Part shown: positions 12,675 through 25,134 of the stretch, piece after piece
Position numbering within the stretch: position 1 is the stretch's first letter
Layout of the letters: every line of letters starts with the position of its first letter
Assembly: GCF_002288925.2 (NCBI RefSeq)
Contig: NW_022098092.1
Coordinates: 1,427,498-1,491,497, forward strand
Direction of reading: 5' to 3'
DNA: 64,000 nt
From: Delphinapterus leucas
Lineage: Eukaryota; Chordata; Mammalia; Artiodactyla; Monodontidae
Translations under genes and position numbers: made by a program
Notes under the pieces: generated by a model
Database searches by the model: none
The model's input: only the letters and a program-made list of their open reading frames with translations
Told to the model about the DNA's origin: nothing

Positions 12675-13480
12675 TACAGGTGTCTCTTTGAATTATGGTT
12701 TTCTGAGGGTATATGCCCAGGAGTGGGATTGCTGGGTTATATGGTAGTTCTATTTTTAGTTTTTTAAGGAACATCCGTACTGCTCTTCACAGTGGCTGTA
12801 TCAATTTACATTCCCACCAACAGCGTAAGAGGGTTCCCTTTTCTCCACACCCTCTCCAGTATTTATTGTTTGTAGATTTTCTGTTGATGGCCATTCTGAC
12901 CGGTGTGAAGTGATACCTCATTGTAGTTTTGATTTGCATTTCTCTAATAATTAGGGATGTTGAACATCTTTTCATGTATTTGTTGGCCACCTGTATGTCT
13001 TCTTTGGAGAAATGTCTATTTAGGTCTTCTGCCCATTTTTTCACTGGGTTCTTTGCTTTTTTATGATATTGAGCTGCATGAGCTGTTTGTATAACTTGGA
13101 GATTAATCCTTTGTCCGTTGCTTCATTTGCAAATATTTTCTCCCATTCTGAGGGTTGTCTTTTTTGTCTTGTTTATGGTTTCCTTTGGTGTGCAAAAGCT
13201 TTTAAGTTTGATTAGGTCCCATTTGTTTATTTTTGTTTTTATTTTCATTAGGAGGTGGGTCAAAAAAGATCTTGTGAGTTATGTCAAAGAGTGTTTCTCA
13301 TATGTTTTCCTCTAAGAGTTTTATAGTGTCTGGGCTTGCATTTAGATCTTCAGTCCATTTTGAGTTTACTTTTCTGTATGGTGTTAGGGTGTGTTCTAAT
13401 TTCATTCTTTTGCATGTAGCTGTCCAGTTATCCCAATAACACTTATCGAAGAGACTGTCTTTCCTCCACTGTATATTCTT

Positions 13481-13823
13481 TTTTAAAAAATATTTTTTAA
13501 AACTTAATTGATTTATTTATTTTTGGTACATTGGGTCTTCGTTGCTGCGCGTGGGCTTTCTCTACTCTTCATTGCTGTGCGCGGGCTTCTTATTGCGGTG
13601 TCATCTCTTGTTGTGGAACACGGGCTCTAGGCATGTGGGCTTCAGTAGTTGTGGCTCATGGCCTCAGTAGTTGTGGTTCACAGGCTCTAGAGCACAGGCT
13701 CAGTAGTTGTAGCTCACAGGCTTAGTTGCTCCACGGCATGTGGGATCTTCCCAGACCAGGGATCACACCCGTGTCCCCTGCATTCACAGGTGGATTCTTA
13801 ACCACTGCCCCACTGGGGAAGTC
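13481..13823 (-). mobile_element. CHR-1-type SINE inside L1
   Basis: Antisense copy. The perfect 18-base target duplication CCTCCACTGTATATTCTT lies at 13463-13480 and 13824-13841. Confidence 0.93.
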
Positions 13824-15876
13824 CCTCCACTGTATATTCTTGCCTCCTTTCTCATAGATTTGGTGACCATAGGTCTGTAGGTTTATCTCTGGGCTTTCTA
13901 TCCTGTACCATTGATCTATATTTCTGTTTTTGTGCTAGTACCATACTGTGTTGATTACTGCAGCTTTGTAGTATAGTCTGAAGTCAGGGAGCCTGATTCC
14001 TCCAGCTCTGTTTTTCTTTCTCAAGATTGTTTTGGCTATTCGGGGCCTTTTGTGTTTCCATACAAATTGTAAAATTTTTTGTTCTAATTCTGTGAAAAAT
14101 GCCATTGGTAATTTGATAGGGATTGCCTTGAATCTGTAGATTGCTTTGGGTAGTATAGTCATTTTCACAATATTCTTCCAATCCAAGAATATGGTATATC
14201 TCTCCATGTGTTTGTGTCATCTTTGATTTCTTTTATCAGTGTTTTATAGTTTTCTGAGTATAGGTCTTTTGCCTCCTTAGGTGGGTTTATTCCTAGGTGT
14301 TTTATTCTTTTTGTTGCATTGGTAAATGGGATTGTTTCCTTAATTTCTCCTTCTGATCCGTCATTGTTAGTGTATAGGAATGCAAGAGATTTCTGTGCAT
14401 TAATTTCGTATCCTACAACTTTACCAAATTCAGTGATTTGGTAGTTTTCTGGTGGCATCTTTAGGATTTTCTAAGTATAGTATCATGTCATCTGCAGACA
14501 GTGACAGTTTTACTTCTTTTTCAATTTGGGTTCTTTTTATTTCTTTTTCTTCTCTGATTGCCTTGGCTAGGACTTCCAATACTATGTTGAATAATGTGGT
14601 GAGAGTGGACATCCTTATCTTGTTCCTGATCTTAGAGGAAATGCTTTCAGTTTTTCACCATTGAGAATGATGTTTGCTATGTGTTTGTCGTATATGGCTT
14701 TTATTATGTTGAGGTAGGTTCTCTCTGTGCCCACTTTCTGGAGAGTTTTTATCATAAATCGGTATTGAATTTTGTCAAAAGCTTTTCCTGCATCTATTGG
14801 GATGATCATATGGGCTTTCTCCTTCAATTCGTTAATATGGTTTATCACATTGATTGATTTGTGTATATTGAAGAATCCTTTTATTCCTGGGGTGAACCCC
14901 ACTTGATCATGGTGTATGATCCTTTTAATGTGCTGTTGGATTCTGTTTGCTAATATTTTGTTCAGGATTTTTGCATCTGTGTTTATCAGTGATACTGGTC
15001 TGTAATTTTCTTGTGATATCTTTGTCTGGCTTTGGTATCAGGGTGATGGTGGCCTCGTAGAATGTGTTTGGGAGTGTTCCTCCCTCTGCAGTTTTTTTGG
15101 AAGAGTTTGAGAAGGATAGGTGTTAGCTGTTCTCTAAATGTTTGATAGAATTGGCCTGTGAAGCCATCTGGTCCTGGACTTTTGTTTGCTGGAAAATTTT
15201 TAATTACAGTTTCAATTTCATTACTTGTGATTGGTCTGTTTATATTTTCTAATTCTTCCTGGTTCAGTCTTGGAAAGTTGTACCTTTCCAAGAATGTGTC
15301 TGTTTCTTCCAGGTTGTCCATTTTTATTGGCATATAGTTGCTTGTAGTAGTCTCTTATGATCCTTTGTACTTCTGTGGTATCAGTTGTAATGTCTCCTTT
15401 TTCATTTCTAATTTTATTGATTTGAGTCCTCTCCCTTTTTTCTTAATGAGTCTGGCTAAATGTTTATCAATTTTATCTTCTCAAAGAACCAATTTTATTG
15501 ATCTTTGCTATTGTTTTCTTTGTTTCTATTTTATTTATTTCCGCTCTGACCTTTATGATTTCTTTCCTTCTACTAACTTTGGGGTTTTTTGTTCTTCTTT
15601 CTCTAGTTGCTTTAGCTATAAGGTTAGATTGTTTATTGGAGATTTTTCTTGTTTCTTGAGGTGAGATTGAATTGCTATAAACTTCCCTCTTAGAACTGCT
15701 TTTGCTGTGTCCCATAGGTTTAGGGTTGTCGTGTTTTTGTTGTCATTTGTTTCTGTGTGTTTTTTGATTTCCTCTTTGATTTCTTCAGTGATACCTTGGT
15801 TGTTTATTAGTGTATTGTTTAGCCTCCATGTGTTTGTGTTTTTTATAGCGTTTTTCCTGTAATTGATTTTTCTTTT

Positions 15877-16087
15877 TCTTCTTTTTTTTTTTTTTGCAGT
15901 ACACAGGCCTCTCACTGCTGCGTCGTCTCCCGTTGCGGAGCACAGGCTCCGGACGTGCAGGCTCAGCGGCCGTGGCTCACGGGCCCAGCCGCTCCGCGGC
16001 ATGTGGGATCCTCCCAGACCGGGGCACGAACCCATGTCCCCTGCATCAGCAGGCGGACTCTTAACCACTGCACCACCAGAGAAGCCC
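15877..16087 (-). mobile_element. Short cetacean-type CHR SINE nested in another SINE
   Basis: A short GC-rich antisense copy with target duplication TGATTTTTCTTTT at 15864-15876 and 16088-16100. It lies within the tail region of the CHR-1 element ending at 16456, which is itself inside the L1. Confidence 0.9.
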
Positions 16088-16100
16088 TGATTTTTCTTTT

Positions 16101-16456
16101 AAATGCCCTTGGTATTGTTTTCTTTTAAACTTATTTATTTTAATTTATTTATATTTGGCTGTATTGAGTCTTTGTTGCTGTGCGCAGGCTTTCTTTAGTT
16201 GCCTTGAGCGAGGGCCCACTCTTCTTTGTGGTGCACAGGCTTCTCATTGTAGTGGCTTCTCTTGTTGTGGAGCACAGGCTCTAGGCACACAGGCTTCAGT
16301 AGTTGTGGCATGCAGGCCTTAGAGTGCAGGCTCAGTAGTTGTGGCACACGGGCTTAGTTGCTCCTCAGCATGTGGGACTTTTCTGGACCAGGACTTGAAC
16401 CCGTGTCCCCTGCATTGGCAGGTGGATTCCCAACCACTGTGCCACCAGGGAAGCCC
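16101..16456 (-). mobile_element. CHR-1-type SINE inside L1, split by a younger SINE
   Basis: An antisense copy whose L1 target duplication, TCCTGTAATTGATTT, lies at 15855-15869 and 16457-16471. The younger SINE at 15877-16087 lies between this element and its left duplication. A non-SINE stretch (cccttggtattgttttc) sits in its tail. Confidence 0.88.
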
Positions 16457-17935
16457 TCCTGTAATTGATTTCTAATCTCATAGCCTTGTGGTTGGAAAAG
16501 ATGCTTGATACAATTTCAGTTTTCTTAAATTTTCCAAGGCTGGATTTGTGACCTAAGATGTGATCTGTCCTGGAGAATGTTCCATGTGCACTTGAGATGA
16601 AAGTGTATTCTGTCGTATATGGGTGGAATGTCCTATAAATATCAATTAAATCTATCTGGACTGTTGTGTCATTTAAAGCTTGTGTTTCCTTATTTATTTT
16701 CTGTCTGGGTGATCTATCCATTGGTGTAAGTGGGGTGTTAAAGTCCCCCACTATTATTGTGTTACTATTGATTTCCCCTTTTATGGCTGTTAGTATTTGC
16801 CTTATGTATTGAGGTGCTCCTATGTTGGGTGCATAAATCTTTATAATTGTTACATCTTCTTCTGATTGATCCCTTGATCATTATGTAGTGTCCTTCCTTA
16901 TTTCTTGTAACAGTCTTTATTTTAAAGTCTATTTTATCTGGGTTGAGTATTGCTACTCCAGCTTTCTTTTGATGTCCATTTGCATGGAATATCTTTTTCC
17001 ATCCCTTCACTTGCAGTCTGTATGTGTCCCTATGTCTGAAGTGGGTCTCTTGTAGACAGCATACATATGGGTTTTGTTTTTGTGTCCATTCAGCGAGCCT
17101 GTGTCTTGGTTGGAGCATTTAATCCATTTACACTGAAGATAATTATCTAGATGTATGTTTCTGTTACCATTTTCTTAATTGTTTGGGGTTTGTTTTCGTG
17201 AGTCTTTTTCTTCTCTTGTGTTTCCCACCTATAGAAGTTCCTTTAGCATTTGTTGTAAAGCTGATTTGGTGGTGCTGAATTCTCTTAGCTTTTGCTTGTC
17301 TGTAAAGCTTTTTATTTCTCCATCAAATCTGAATGAGATCCTTGCTGGGTAGAGTAATGTTGGTATTTGGTTGTAGGTTTTTTCCTTTCATCACTTTAAA
17401 TATATCCTGCCACTCCCTTGTGGCCCTCAGAGTTTCTGATGAAAAATCAGCTGATAACCTTATGGTGATTTCCTTGTATGTTATTTGTTGCTTTTTCCTT
17501 GCTGCTTTTAATATTTTTTCTTTGAACCTAATTGTTGTTAGTTTGATTAATATGTGTCTTGGTGTTTTTCTCCTTGGGTTTATCCTGTTTGGGGCTCTCT
17601 GCACTTCCTGGACTTGAGTGACTATTTCTTTTCCCATGATAGGGAAGTTTTCAACTATAATCTCTTCAAATATTTTCTCAGACCCTTTCTCTTTCTCTTT
17701 GGCTTCTGGGACCCTTTAGTTCAAATGTTGGTGTGTTTAATGTTGTCCCAGAGGTCTCTGAGACTGTCCTCATTTCTTTCCATTGTTTTTTCTTTATTCT
17801 GCTCCTCGGCAGTTATTTACACCATTCTATCTTCAGCTCACTTATTTGTTCTTCTGTTTCAGTTATTCTGCTATCGATTCCTCCTAGTGTATTTTCCATT
17901 TCAGTTATTGTGTTATTTATCACTGTTTGTTCTTT

Positions 17936-18288
17936 TTAAATTTATTTATTTATTTATTTATTTTTCGTTGTGTTGGGTCTTCGTTGCTGCGCACGGGCTT
18001 TCTCTAGTTGTGGCGAGTGAGGGCTATTCTTCATTGTGGTGCGCAGGCTTCTTATTGTGGTGGCTTCTCTTGTTGCAGAGCACGAGCTCTAGGCATGCGG
18101 GCTTCAGTAGTTGTGGCACTTGGGCTCAGTAGTGGTCGTTTATGGGCTCCAGAGCTCACGCTCAGTAGTTGTGGTGCATGAGCTTAGTTGCTCTGTGGCA
18201 TGTGGGATCTTCCCGGACCAGGGCTCAAACCCATGTCCCCTGCGTTGGCAGGCGAAGTCCCAACCACTGCGCCACCAGGGAAGTCCCC
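17936..18288 (-). mobile_element. CHR-1-type SINE inside L1
   Basis: An antisense copy with a TTTATT-repeat tail. The perfect 17-base duplication ATCACTGTTTGTTCTTT lies at 17919-17935 and 18289-18305. Confidence 0.93.
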
Positions 18289-18901
18289 ATCACTGTTTGT
18301 TCTTTATTTCTTCTAGGTTCTTGTTAAACATTTCTTGTGTTTTCTTGATCCATGCCTCCATTTTATTTCTGAGATTTTGGATCATCTTTACTATCATGAC
18401 TCTTAATTCTTTTTCAGGTAGGTTGAGTATTTCCTCTTCATTTATTTGGCCTCGTAGGTTTTTACCTTATTCCTTCATCTGTAACATATTTTTTTGTTGT
18501 CTCTTTCTTTTTTATTTTTGATGGGTGTGGCTGTGTTCCTGTCTTGCTGGTTGTTTGGCCTGAGGCGTCCAGCACTGGAGTTTGCAGGCAGTTGGGTAGA
18601 GCCGGGTCTTGGTACTGAAATGAGGAGCTCCAGGAGACCTTACACTGATTAGTATTCCCTGGGTTCTGAGGTTCTCTGTTAGTCCAGCAGTTGGACTTGG
18701 TGCTCCCACCACAGAAGCTCAGGCCTGACCCCTGGCCTGGGAACCAGGATCCTGCAAGCCACATGGGGAAAAAAAAAAAAAAAAAGGCAACAAACAAAAA
18801 GGAGTAGAACAATAACAAAGAATAAAAAATATATTAGAAAAATATATATAAATGAAACAACAATAACAAGGCATAACAGAACCACAACAGCAAAAAAAAA
18901 A

Positions 18902-19075
18902 AGCCAGAAAAGGCCTTGGCATTGGGGGTCGCGGGGGAGGGGGCTTAGGCTTAGGACCTGTGCAGCCAGAAAAGGCCTTGGTGGGGGATGCGGGGCCTAG
19001 GCTCAGGACCTGCACAACTGGAAAAGGCCCTGGGGGGTGGCGGGGACGGGGCTTAGGCTCAGCATGGCCGGAGGG
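18902..19075 (-). repeat. Tandem monomers in L1 5' UTR
   Basis: Three imperfect copies of a 52-62-base GC-rich unit start at about 18902, 18964 and 19016. Each shares a GAAAAGGCC block, a G-rich middle and TTAGGCTCAG-like or TAGGCTCAGG text. They lie in the 5' UTR of the antisense L1. Confidence 0.7.
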
Positions 19076-19485
19076 GGCCCCAGAGGGCAGAGGTTCAGGC
19101 CCAGGATCCCAGCAGGCTCGCTGGGGCCTGAGCGGGGAGGGGAAACGCTGGCTGAGTTCTTCTCTGATACCCCGAAGGTCTCTCCCTGTCCCTGCTGTTC
19201 CCCTCACATGGGTGGGCTCCTCCGGACACGGGGACCCCTCCCCTCCTCCAGCTGCCCCTCAGGAACACCAGCCCTGTCTGACCTCCACTTCTACCCCCTC
19301 TCCCTACCACATCCTACCTGGTCACACAGGGGTTCCTCCCATCCTCTTAGGTGTCCAGGGTCCCCCACCAGCACCTGGTAGGTGCCCTAGTTGTGAGGAA
19401 ACGTGAACTCTGCGTCCTCTTACTCCACCATCTCGACTCCGCTGCCCATGGTCTCCTGTTCTAAACTATAATTTCTGGAAACTTC

Positions 19486-19705
19486 TATTTTTTTTTTTTT
19501 TTTTTTTTTTGCGGTACGCGGGTCTCTCACTGTTGTGGCCTCTCCCGTTGCAGATCACAGGCTCCGGACGCACAGGCTCAGCGGCCATGGCTCACGGGCC
19601 CAGCCGCTCTGGGGCATGTGGGATCTTCCCGGACCGGGGCACGAACCCGTGTCCCCTGCATCGGCAGGTGGACTCTCAACCACTGCGCCACCACCAGGGA
19701 AGCCC
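19486..19705 (-). mobile_element. Short cetacean-type CHR SINE
   Basis: An antisense copy just outside the L1, with a long T run and a duplicated CCA before the head. The target duplication CTGGAAACTTC lies at 19475-19485 and 19706-19716. Confidence 0.93.
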
Positions 19706-19974
19706 CTGGAAACTTCAATTTTGATTTGAGGCTTGATCAGATTCAGTTTAGATTTTTTTTTTGACAAAAGAGTAGCTCATAGGTGGTATTATATATTTCA
19801 TACTGCATCAGATTGTGAGAAACATACTGTCTGGTTGTCTTTCTTTTATGGTGTTAAGATTGACTAGTGGGATCAGCCTAATCCATCCATCAGAAAGCCC
19901 AGCTTTCAGCTAATAGTCATTGATGATCGTTGCCCAGATCTGTTATTTCATTAGGGGTGTCTCTCAATATTAAA

Positions 19975-20340
19975 ATAAATTTTTAAATTGTAAGACTAGT
20001 CTATGCTCATTGAAAAAAATTGCAACATAGAAAGATAATCATCCAAAAATAACCACCCGCCTAATTCCCCTACCCCAATTACAGTTAACATTTTGGTGTA
20101 TTTCCTTTCAGTTTTTATTTTGAATTTCTGCATAGTATTTCATTCTGTATTTGAATACTGGGTTGTTTAAAATTTTCATTATTATAAATAATGCTTTGAT
20201 AAAATATCTTTGTCTTATGATCTTGTCTAAATGCAGATGATTCCCTCAGAATAGAATTCCAAATTTTAATTCATAGGTCAGAAAATATGAATTATTTAAA
20301 AATTCTATATATATATTGTCAAACTGCTTAAATAAAAATG
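19975..20340 (-). repeat. Old L1-type fragment, antisense
   Basis: AT-rich text resembling the copy at 32480-33060 (ctatgctcattgaaaaaa, aattttcattattataaata, tcagaaaatatgaattat). The subfamily is not assigned. Confidence 0.4.
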
Positions 20341-20589
20341 CCAGCTGTTAAAGAAAAAGATTGTGCTATAAATATTATGCACAAGTATTAGTAGGAGCTA
20401 GACAAGTGACTGTTTTTCTAAGGTCTCTAAATTATTCAGTACCTCATAGATTGAGGAATTTTGTTCATAAAAATATAATGGTTGTAGACCCTTTATTTCT
20501 ATATCCTAAGTAGGAGTTTATGGTTTAAGGATTTTTCTCAGTATTAATTCTTTCCTTGAAGTCTCAGGGTGGTGGGGGCACTGCCAAGC

Positions 20590-20620
<31 letters not shown>

Positions 20621-20901
20621 GGCTATGTTGGGTCTTCATTGCTGAACGTGGGCTTTCTCTAGTTGAGGCGAGCAGGGGCTGCTCTTCATTGCAGTGCGTG
20701 GGCTTCTTATTGCTGTGGCTTCTCTTGTGGAGCATGGGCTCTAGGCATGCGGCCTTCAGTGGTTGCAGCAGGCAGGCTCAGTAGTTGTGGTGCACAGGCT
20801 TAGTTGCTCTGCGGCATGTGGGATCTTCCCGGACTAGGGCTCGAACCTGTGTCCCCTGCATTGGCAGGCAGATTCTTAACCACTGCGCCACCAGGGAAGC
20901 C
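20590..20901 (-). mobile_element. CHR-1-type SINE
   Basis: An antisense copy with a gcttccctggtggcgcagtg head (reverse) and a T-rich tail. The short duplication CCAAGC lies at 20584-20589 and 20902-20907. Confidence 0.88.
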
Positions 20902-21424
20902 CCAAGCATATTTTTATATGAGTAATTTTGCCTTCTATGGAAAAGTGTTGAGGAAACCAGGCTAACACTTCAAATGCAGGGGTCAGCTATAGCAGCAGTA
21001 AAGACTAAGGTCAAGAGCTCAACATTCAAGTGTACCTTCTTGAGAAAGCAAGGTTATCTCTAAACTTGAAAAGAAATTGCTACAACTTGAGTAGGGACAG
21101 GGCGCTTGTGTGGCTTCTCTGTAACAAAGAGGGCAGTTTGGTATTGTGGTACTGGCTTTGGAGTCTAACAGACTTGGAATCATATCTTACCCCAGGTATT
21201 TACAGGATTGAAGCCTCTGAGCCTTTATTTTTTCATCTGTTTGTTGGACCTAGTGATACGTGCCTTTTTTAGGGTTGCTTATACTTAGGAAGTATCAACA
21301 TAGTCATTAGGATTTTTTAGTTAGAAGCTATCACTAGTAGAATAAGGTTATTAAGTCTAGTACCTGAGAGAATAAGAATTTGTTTACTGAATGAGGCATA
21401 TAGGGTCTTTTTATTTCAAGAGTA

Positions 21425-22560
21425 TTTCAAATTGAACACCTGCCTCACACCATATACAAAAAATATATTGAAGACGTAAATGTAAGTACTAAAACTATAA
21501 AACTGCCTTGGGGTAAATTTTTTTTTTTTTTAACAATTCCTTTGTGAATTTTATTTATTTATTTATTTGGCCACACCGTGCGGCTTGTGGGATGTTAGTT
21601 TCCTGACCTGGGATCGAACCCGCATCCCCTGCATTGGAAGCAGAGAGTATTAACTGCTGGACCGCCAGGGAAGTCCCTAGGGGTAAATATTCATGACTTT
21701 AGATTTGGCAGTGGATTCTTAGATATGACACCAAAAGCACAAGCAATGAAAGAAAAAAATAGATAAATTGGACTCCATCAAAATTTAAACGGTTGTGCAT
21801 CAAAGAACACTATCAAGAAAGTGAAAAGAAAACCTACAGAATGGGAGAAAATATTTATAAATCATATATCTGATAAAAGTCTAGATTTCAGAACATATAC
21901 AAAATTCTTACCACTCAACAACAAAAAGGACTCAGTTAAAACAAAACACTTGCATAGACGTTTTCTCTAAGAATATATACAAATTGCCAGCAAGCACATG
22001 AAAAGATGATCAACATAGTTAATCATTAAGGAAATGTGAGTCAAAACTATGAGATACCACTTCATCCCCACTAGAATGGCTATTAAAAAAATGAAAATAA
22101 CAAATGTTGGTAAAAATGTGGAGAAATTGGAACCCGGGTACACTGTTGGTGGGAATGTAAAATGGTGCAGCTGCTATGAGAAAAAAAGGAATGAAGTACT
22201 GTCACATGCTACGATATAGATGAAAACATATGTTAAGTGAAAGAAGTCAGTCACAAAAGCCCACATATTGTATGATTCCATTTATAAGACACGCCCAGAA
22301 TAGGCAAACACATAGAGACAGAAAGCAGATTAGTGGTTGCCTAGGGCTGGGATCCTGGGGGGAAAAGGAGAATGACTGCTAATGGGAACCTGTTTCTTTT
22401 TTAGTTAATGAAAATGTTATAAAATTGGTAGTGGTGATAGTTGCACAACTCTGTGAATATACTAAGAATAAACTAAGAGCCATGAACTGTAATTCAATGA
22501 ATTATATAATATGTAACTTTATCTCAATAAAGGTATTATATTGAAACAAAAAAGAATAGT
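21425..22560 (+). mobile_element. Old L1 3' portion, sense, interrupted
   Basis: L1 ORF2-end and 3'-UTR text in sense orientation: gatatgacaccaaaagcaca, agataccacttcatcccc, gttggtgggaatgtaaaatg, tatgattccatttataag and an ataaaggta end. It is split by a SINE at 21519-21679 and has no intact ORF. Confidence 0.75.
21519..21679 (-). mobile_element. tRNA-derived SINE, short CHR-related
   Basis: An antisense copy with a TTTATTTATTTATTTGG tail, ggttcgatcccag-type B box and gggacttccctggcggtcca head (reverse). The duplication GGGGTAAAT lies at 21510-21518 and 21680-21688. Confidence 0.88.
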
Positions 22561-23994
22561 GACAGCAGAGTCAGGCTGGATATTGAAAGTTTGAAGATAG
22601 CAGAGAAGATGTGAAACAATCTCTGGGAGAGTAGAACAATAAACTGACTATGGAGACATATTAGGATTGCTAGGCTGTATTGAGGGGCCGCTTGAGGTTT
22701 TTGGTCTTAAATATATTGTGAGCACCATCAGCACTATTGTGCTGCTTAGGTGGGGCACATAATAGGTGGAGAATTGGATTTAACCAAAATTGGGTTTTGC
22801 TAGGGAGTACAATAGAAATTAGAAATAAGTTGAGAAAATATTCAGGGGAATGGTTGGTAGAATAACCATGAGATCTAAGTTAGGTAAGAAGGAAAGTGAG
22901 GACGTGACAGGATGATGGACAGTGAAAAGGTGATAGCCTGGAATTAGACATCCTAGTGGGACTGAAGGATTATTGGAGTTAGGGTATTAGAAGGAGTGAG
23001 CTGGAAAAGACAGGTGGTGGTGATGTTGGAAGTGGCATGATTATTACTGACAGGCTCAGTCAGGGTTCCTCACTGGAACCACAGAACACTGAAAATGAAT
23101 CGAATGTTTTCCTTACTTCTCCCGAGGATGGTACATAACTGGTTGGTACTATTCTAGATGCGGAGGACAGAGGTTAATGCATTACATACAATGGATACCT
23201 GAGGACATTAGGCTTACTTCTCTCTCAGAAATCCCACTTGAGAAAGGCTGAGATGGTATGATCCATGGGAGCTGATAGCAAAAAGGTAGAGGAAGTGAGA
23301 GGACAGATACTGAATGAATCATAGCTTAGGTTGAACTACAGAAACTGCAACTTTCATATTCTTCAGTCTAATATGTACATATTAAAATCACCAAGAATGA
23401 TGGCAAGACTGGCAAAAAGAAAGACAGCAAGTGATATGTTAAAAGTTTCAACAAATAGCCAGGAAAAGGGGTGGGCTGGGTGACCAGGAGGATAGTAGAT
23501 GACTTCTTCAAGGTGGAGCAGCAGGCGTAGCAGAATGGTTTGTGCTTCAAACCAGGTTGTCCAGTAGTCTGGAAGCAACAACGAAGAGTAAGAGGATATT
23601 TACCCCACCTCCAGGTCAGTGGTATTGTGTTGTAAGGAAGAAGAAATAGCCAGTACCTGAGAAGGTACAAGGAGAAGCAGTATGCTCAGAGGACAGCCAT
23701 CTTTCAGTTCGAGCAAGAAGATGAAAGAACTTCCACAGAGAGGGTTAAGAATATTGAGGATTTTTTTGATCACTGACCCTAATTCCAGAGGGCAGAGTCA
23801 TTTTGAGAGCAGGAATGGGAGAGTGAGCCATACTAGAAAAGTGCCCCCAGATGACAGATTAGAGTCGTGGGATGAGAATCTAGGTGGTGAGAGAAGCTAT
23901 GGGGAGCTTGAATTTCTTGGGGGTGTCCAAGGTAAACAGATTTAAGGCAAGATAGAATTAGTCCTGTTTATCTCCGCAGTGCTAGTCAGTGGAA

Positions 23995-24540
23995 CTGTCT
24001 GCAGTGACAGAAATGTTCTTTATTAGTAGACTCAAACATGGTAGCCACTAGTCACATGTGGCTATTGAACGCTTGAAATGTATAATTCATGTGATGAAGA
24101 GCTGAATTTTAAATTACATTTAGGGGGCTTCCCTGGTGGTGCAGTGGTTAAGAATCCACCTGCCAATGCAGGGGACACGGGTTCGAGCCCTGGTCCGGGA
24201 AGATCCCACATGCCACGGAGCAGCTAAGCCTGTGCGCCACAACTACTGAGCCTGCACTGTAGAACCTGTAAGCCACAACTACTGAAGCCTGTGCACCTAG
24301 AGCCCGTGCTCCGCAACAAGAGAAGCCACCTCAGCTAGAAGCCCGTGCACCGCAATGAAGAGTAGCCCCCGCTCACCACAAGTAGAGAAAGCCCACGTGC
24401 AGCAATGAAGACCCAATGCAGCCAAGAATAAAATAAATTTATTAAAAAAAGAAAAATAAATAAATTACATTTAATTCTAATTAAGTTTTAAATTTAAATA
24501 GCCACATGTGTCAGAATGGTAGATAATGGTTAGTTCTGTT
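23995..24540. repeat. hAT-like MER element interrupted by a SINE
   Basis: The text gtagccactagtcacatgtg with gctattgaacgcttgaaatg, continued after the SINE by aaatagccacatgtg, matches a nonautonomous DNA transposon pattern. The family name is not certain. Confidence 0.45.
24123..24461 (+). mobile_element. CHR-1-type SINE, sense
   Basis: A full-length sense copy: gcttccctggtggtgcagtg head, ggttcgagccc B box, ACAACTACTGA repeats and an ATAAATAAATT tail. The target duplication AAATTACATTTA lies at 24111-24122 and 24462-24473. Confidence 0.95.
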
Positions 24541-25134
24541 GATAGCCTTTTTGTTGGGACTACTCTCGTAGGGAAGGCTGGCAGCATTGAGGCAGACAAC
24601 ATGCAGGTGGAGCAGGCCTTCCCTTTTTCCCCTAACATCCCACTGAGAAAGTGCTAAGCTGGAGGATTGGCGGTCTTAGCAGGAACGTAAACAACTCTGT
24701 GGCCTCCCATTATTTTCTGCTGATGTGGTTTTGAGGTTGAGGGAGACAAACTGAGAGTAACCACTGTCATGCTGCCAAATCTCTCTTCTTTGTATACATA
24801 ATTTTCACTTAACTCAGGGAGCCATTGCCTTCACTGTTTACAGTTCAAGGCCATATGTTTTTATTTTTGATTGCTTGTCTGCTTAGGGTTTTGGAAATAA
24901 GTGTGTGCTGATGTTTACATAGTATTGGTAATTGTTCTGTAATGCTTTGGTTATTGTTCATTTTGTTTGTACAAATTAGTATGGGAACCACTTAAGACTA
25001 AGACCTAACGCAAATTATAGACAGGCTGGTAGGTGTGTTCTAAAGATGGGCTTAAATCTTTGGCTAAGACTAAGAAATAAATTTGGAAGACTAATAATGA
25101 GAATTATATAATAATAAACAACTAATGATAATCT

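Larger units (their letters stand above)
11713..19446 (-). mobile_element. Full-length L1 retrotransposon, antisense, with five nested SINEs
   Basis: The element runs on the minus strand from a 5' UTR (about 19446-18500) to a poly(A) tail at 11713. It is flanked by 16-base direct repeats at 11697-11712 and 19447-19462 that differ at one base. Without the nested SINEs it is about 6 kb, a normal full-length L1. On the minus strand I see ORF1 C-terminal sequence (17637-17323), the ORF2 endonuclease (LQETH near 17050; GDFNTPL near 16745), reverse transcriptase (GKAFDKIQ near 14780, and SADD near 14500 where active L1s have FADD) and the ORF2 C-terminus (14207-13935). Stops, frameshifts and SINE insertions break both ORFs, so it is inactive. 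Confidence 0.93.

Noticed and set aside
15616..16068. 150-codon minus-strand ORF
   Set aside because: It is a fusion of SINE and L1 sequence by chance reading frame, not a gene.
13935..17637. Set of minus-strand ORFs with reverse transcriptase and endonuclease motifs
   Set aside because: They are pieces of one dead L1, not host genes; they are annotated together as that element.
22590..23960. Purine-rich stretch considered as an exon cluster or lncRNA
   Set aside because: The ORFs are short and unordered and no splice pattern emerges. The text style suggests an old unclassified interspersed repeat.
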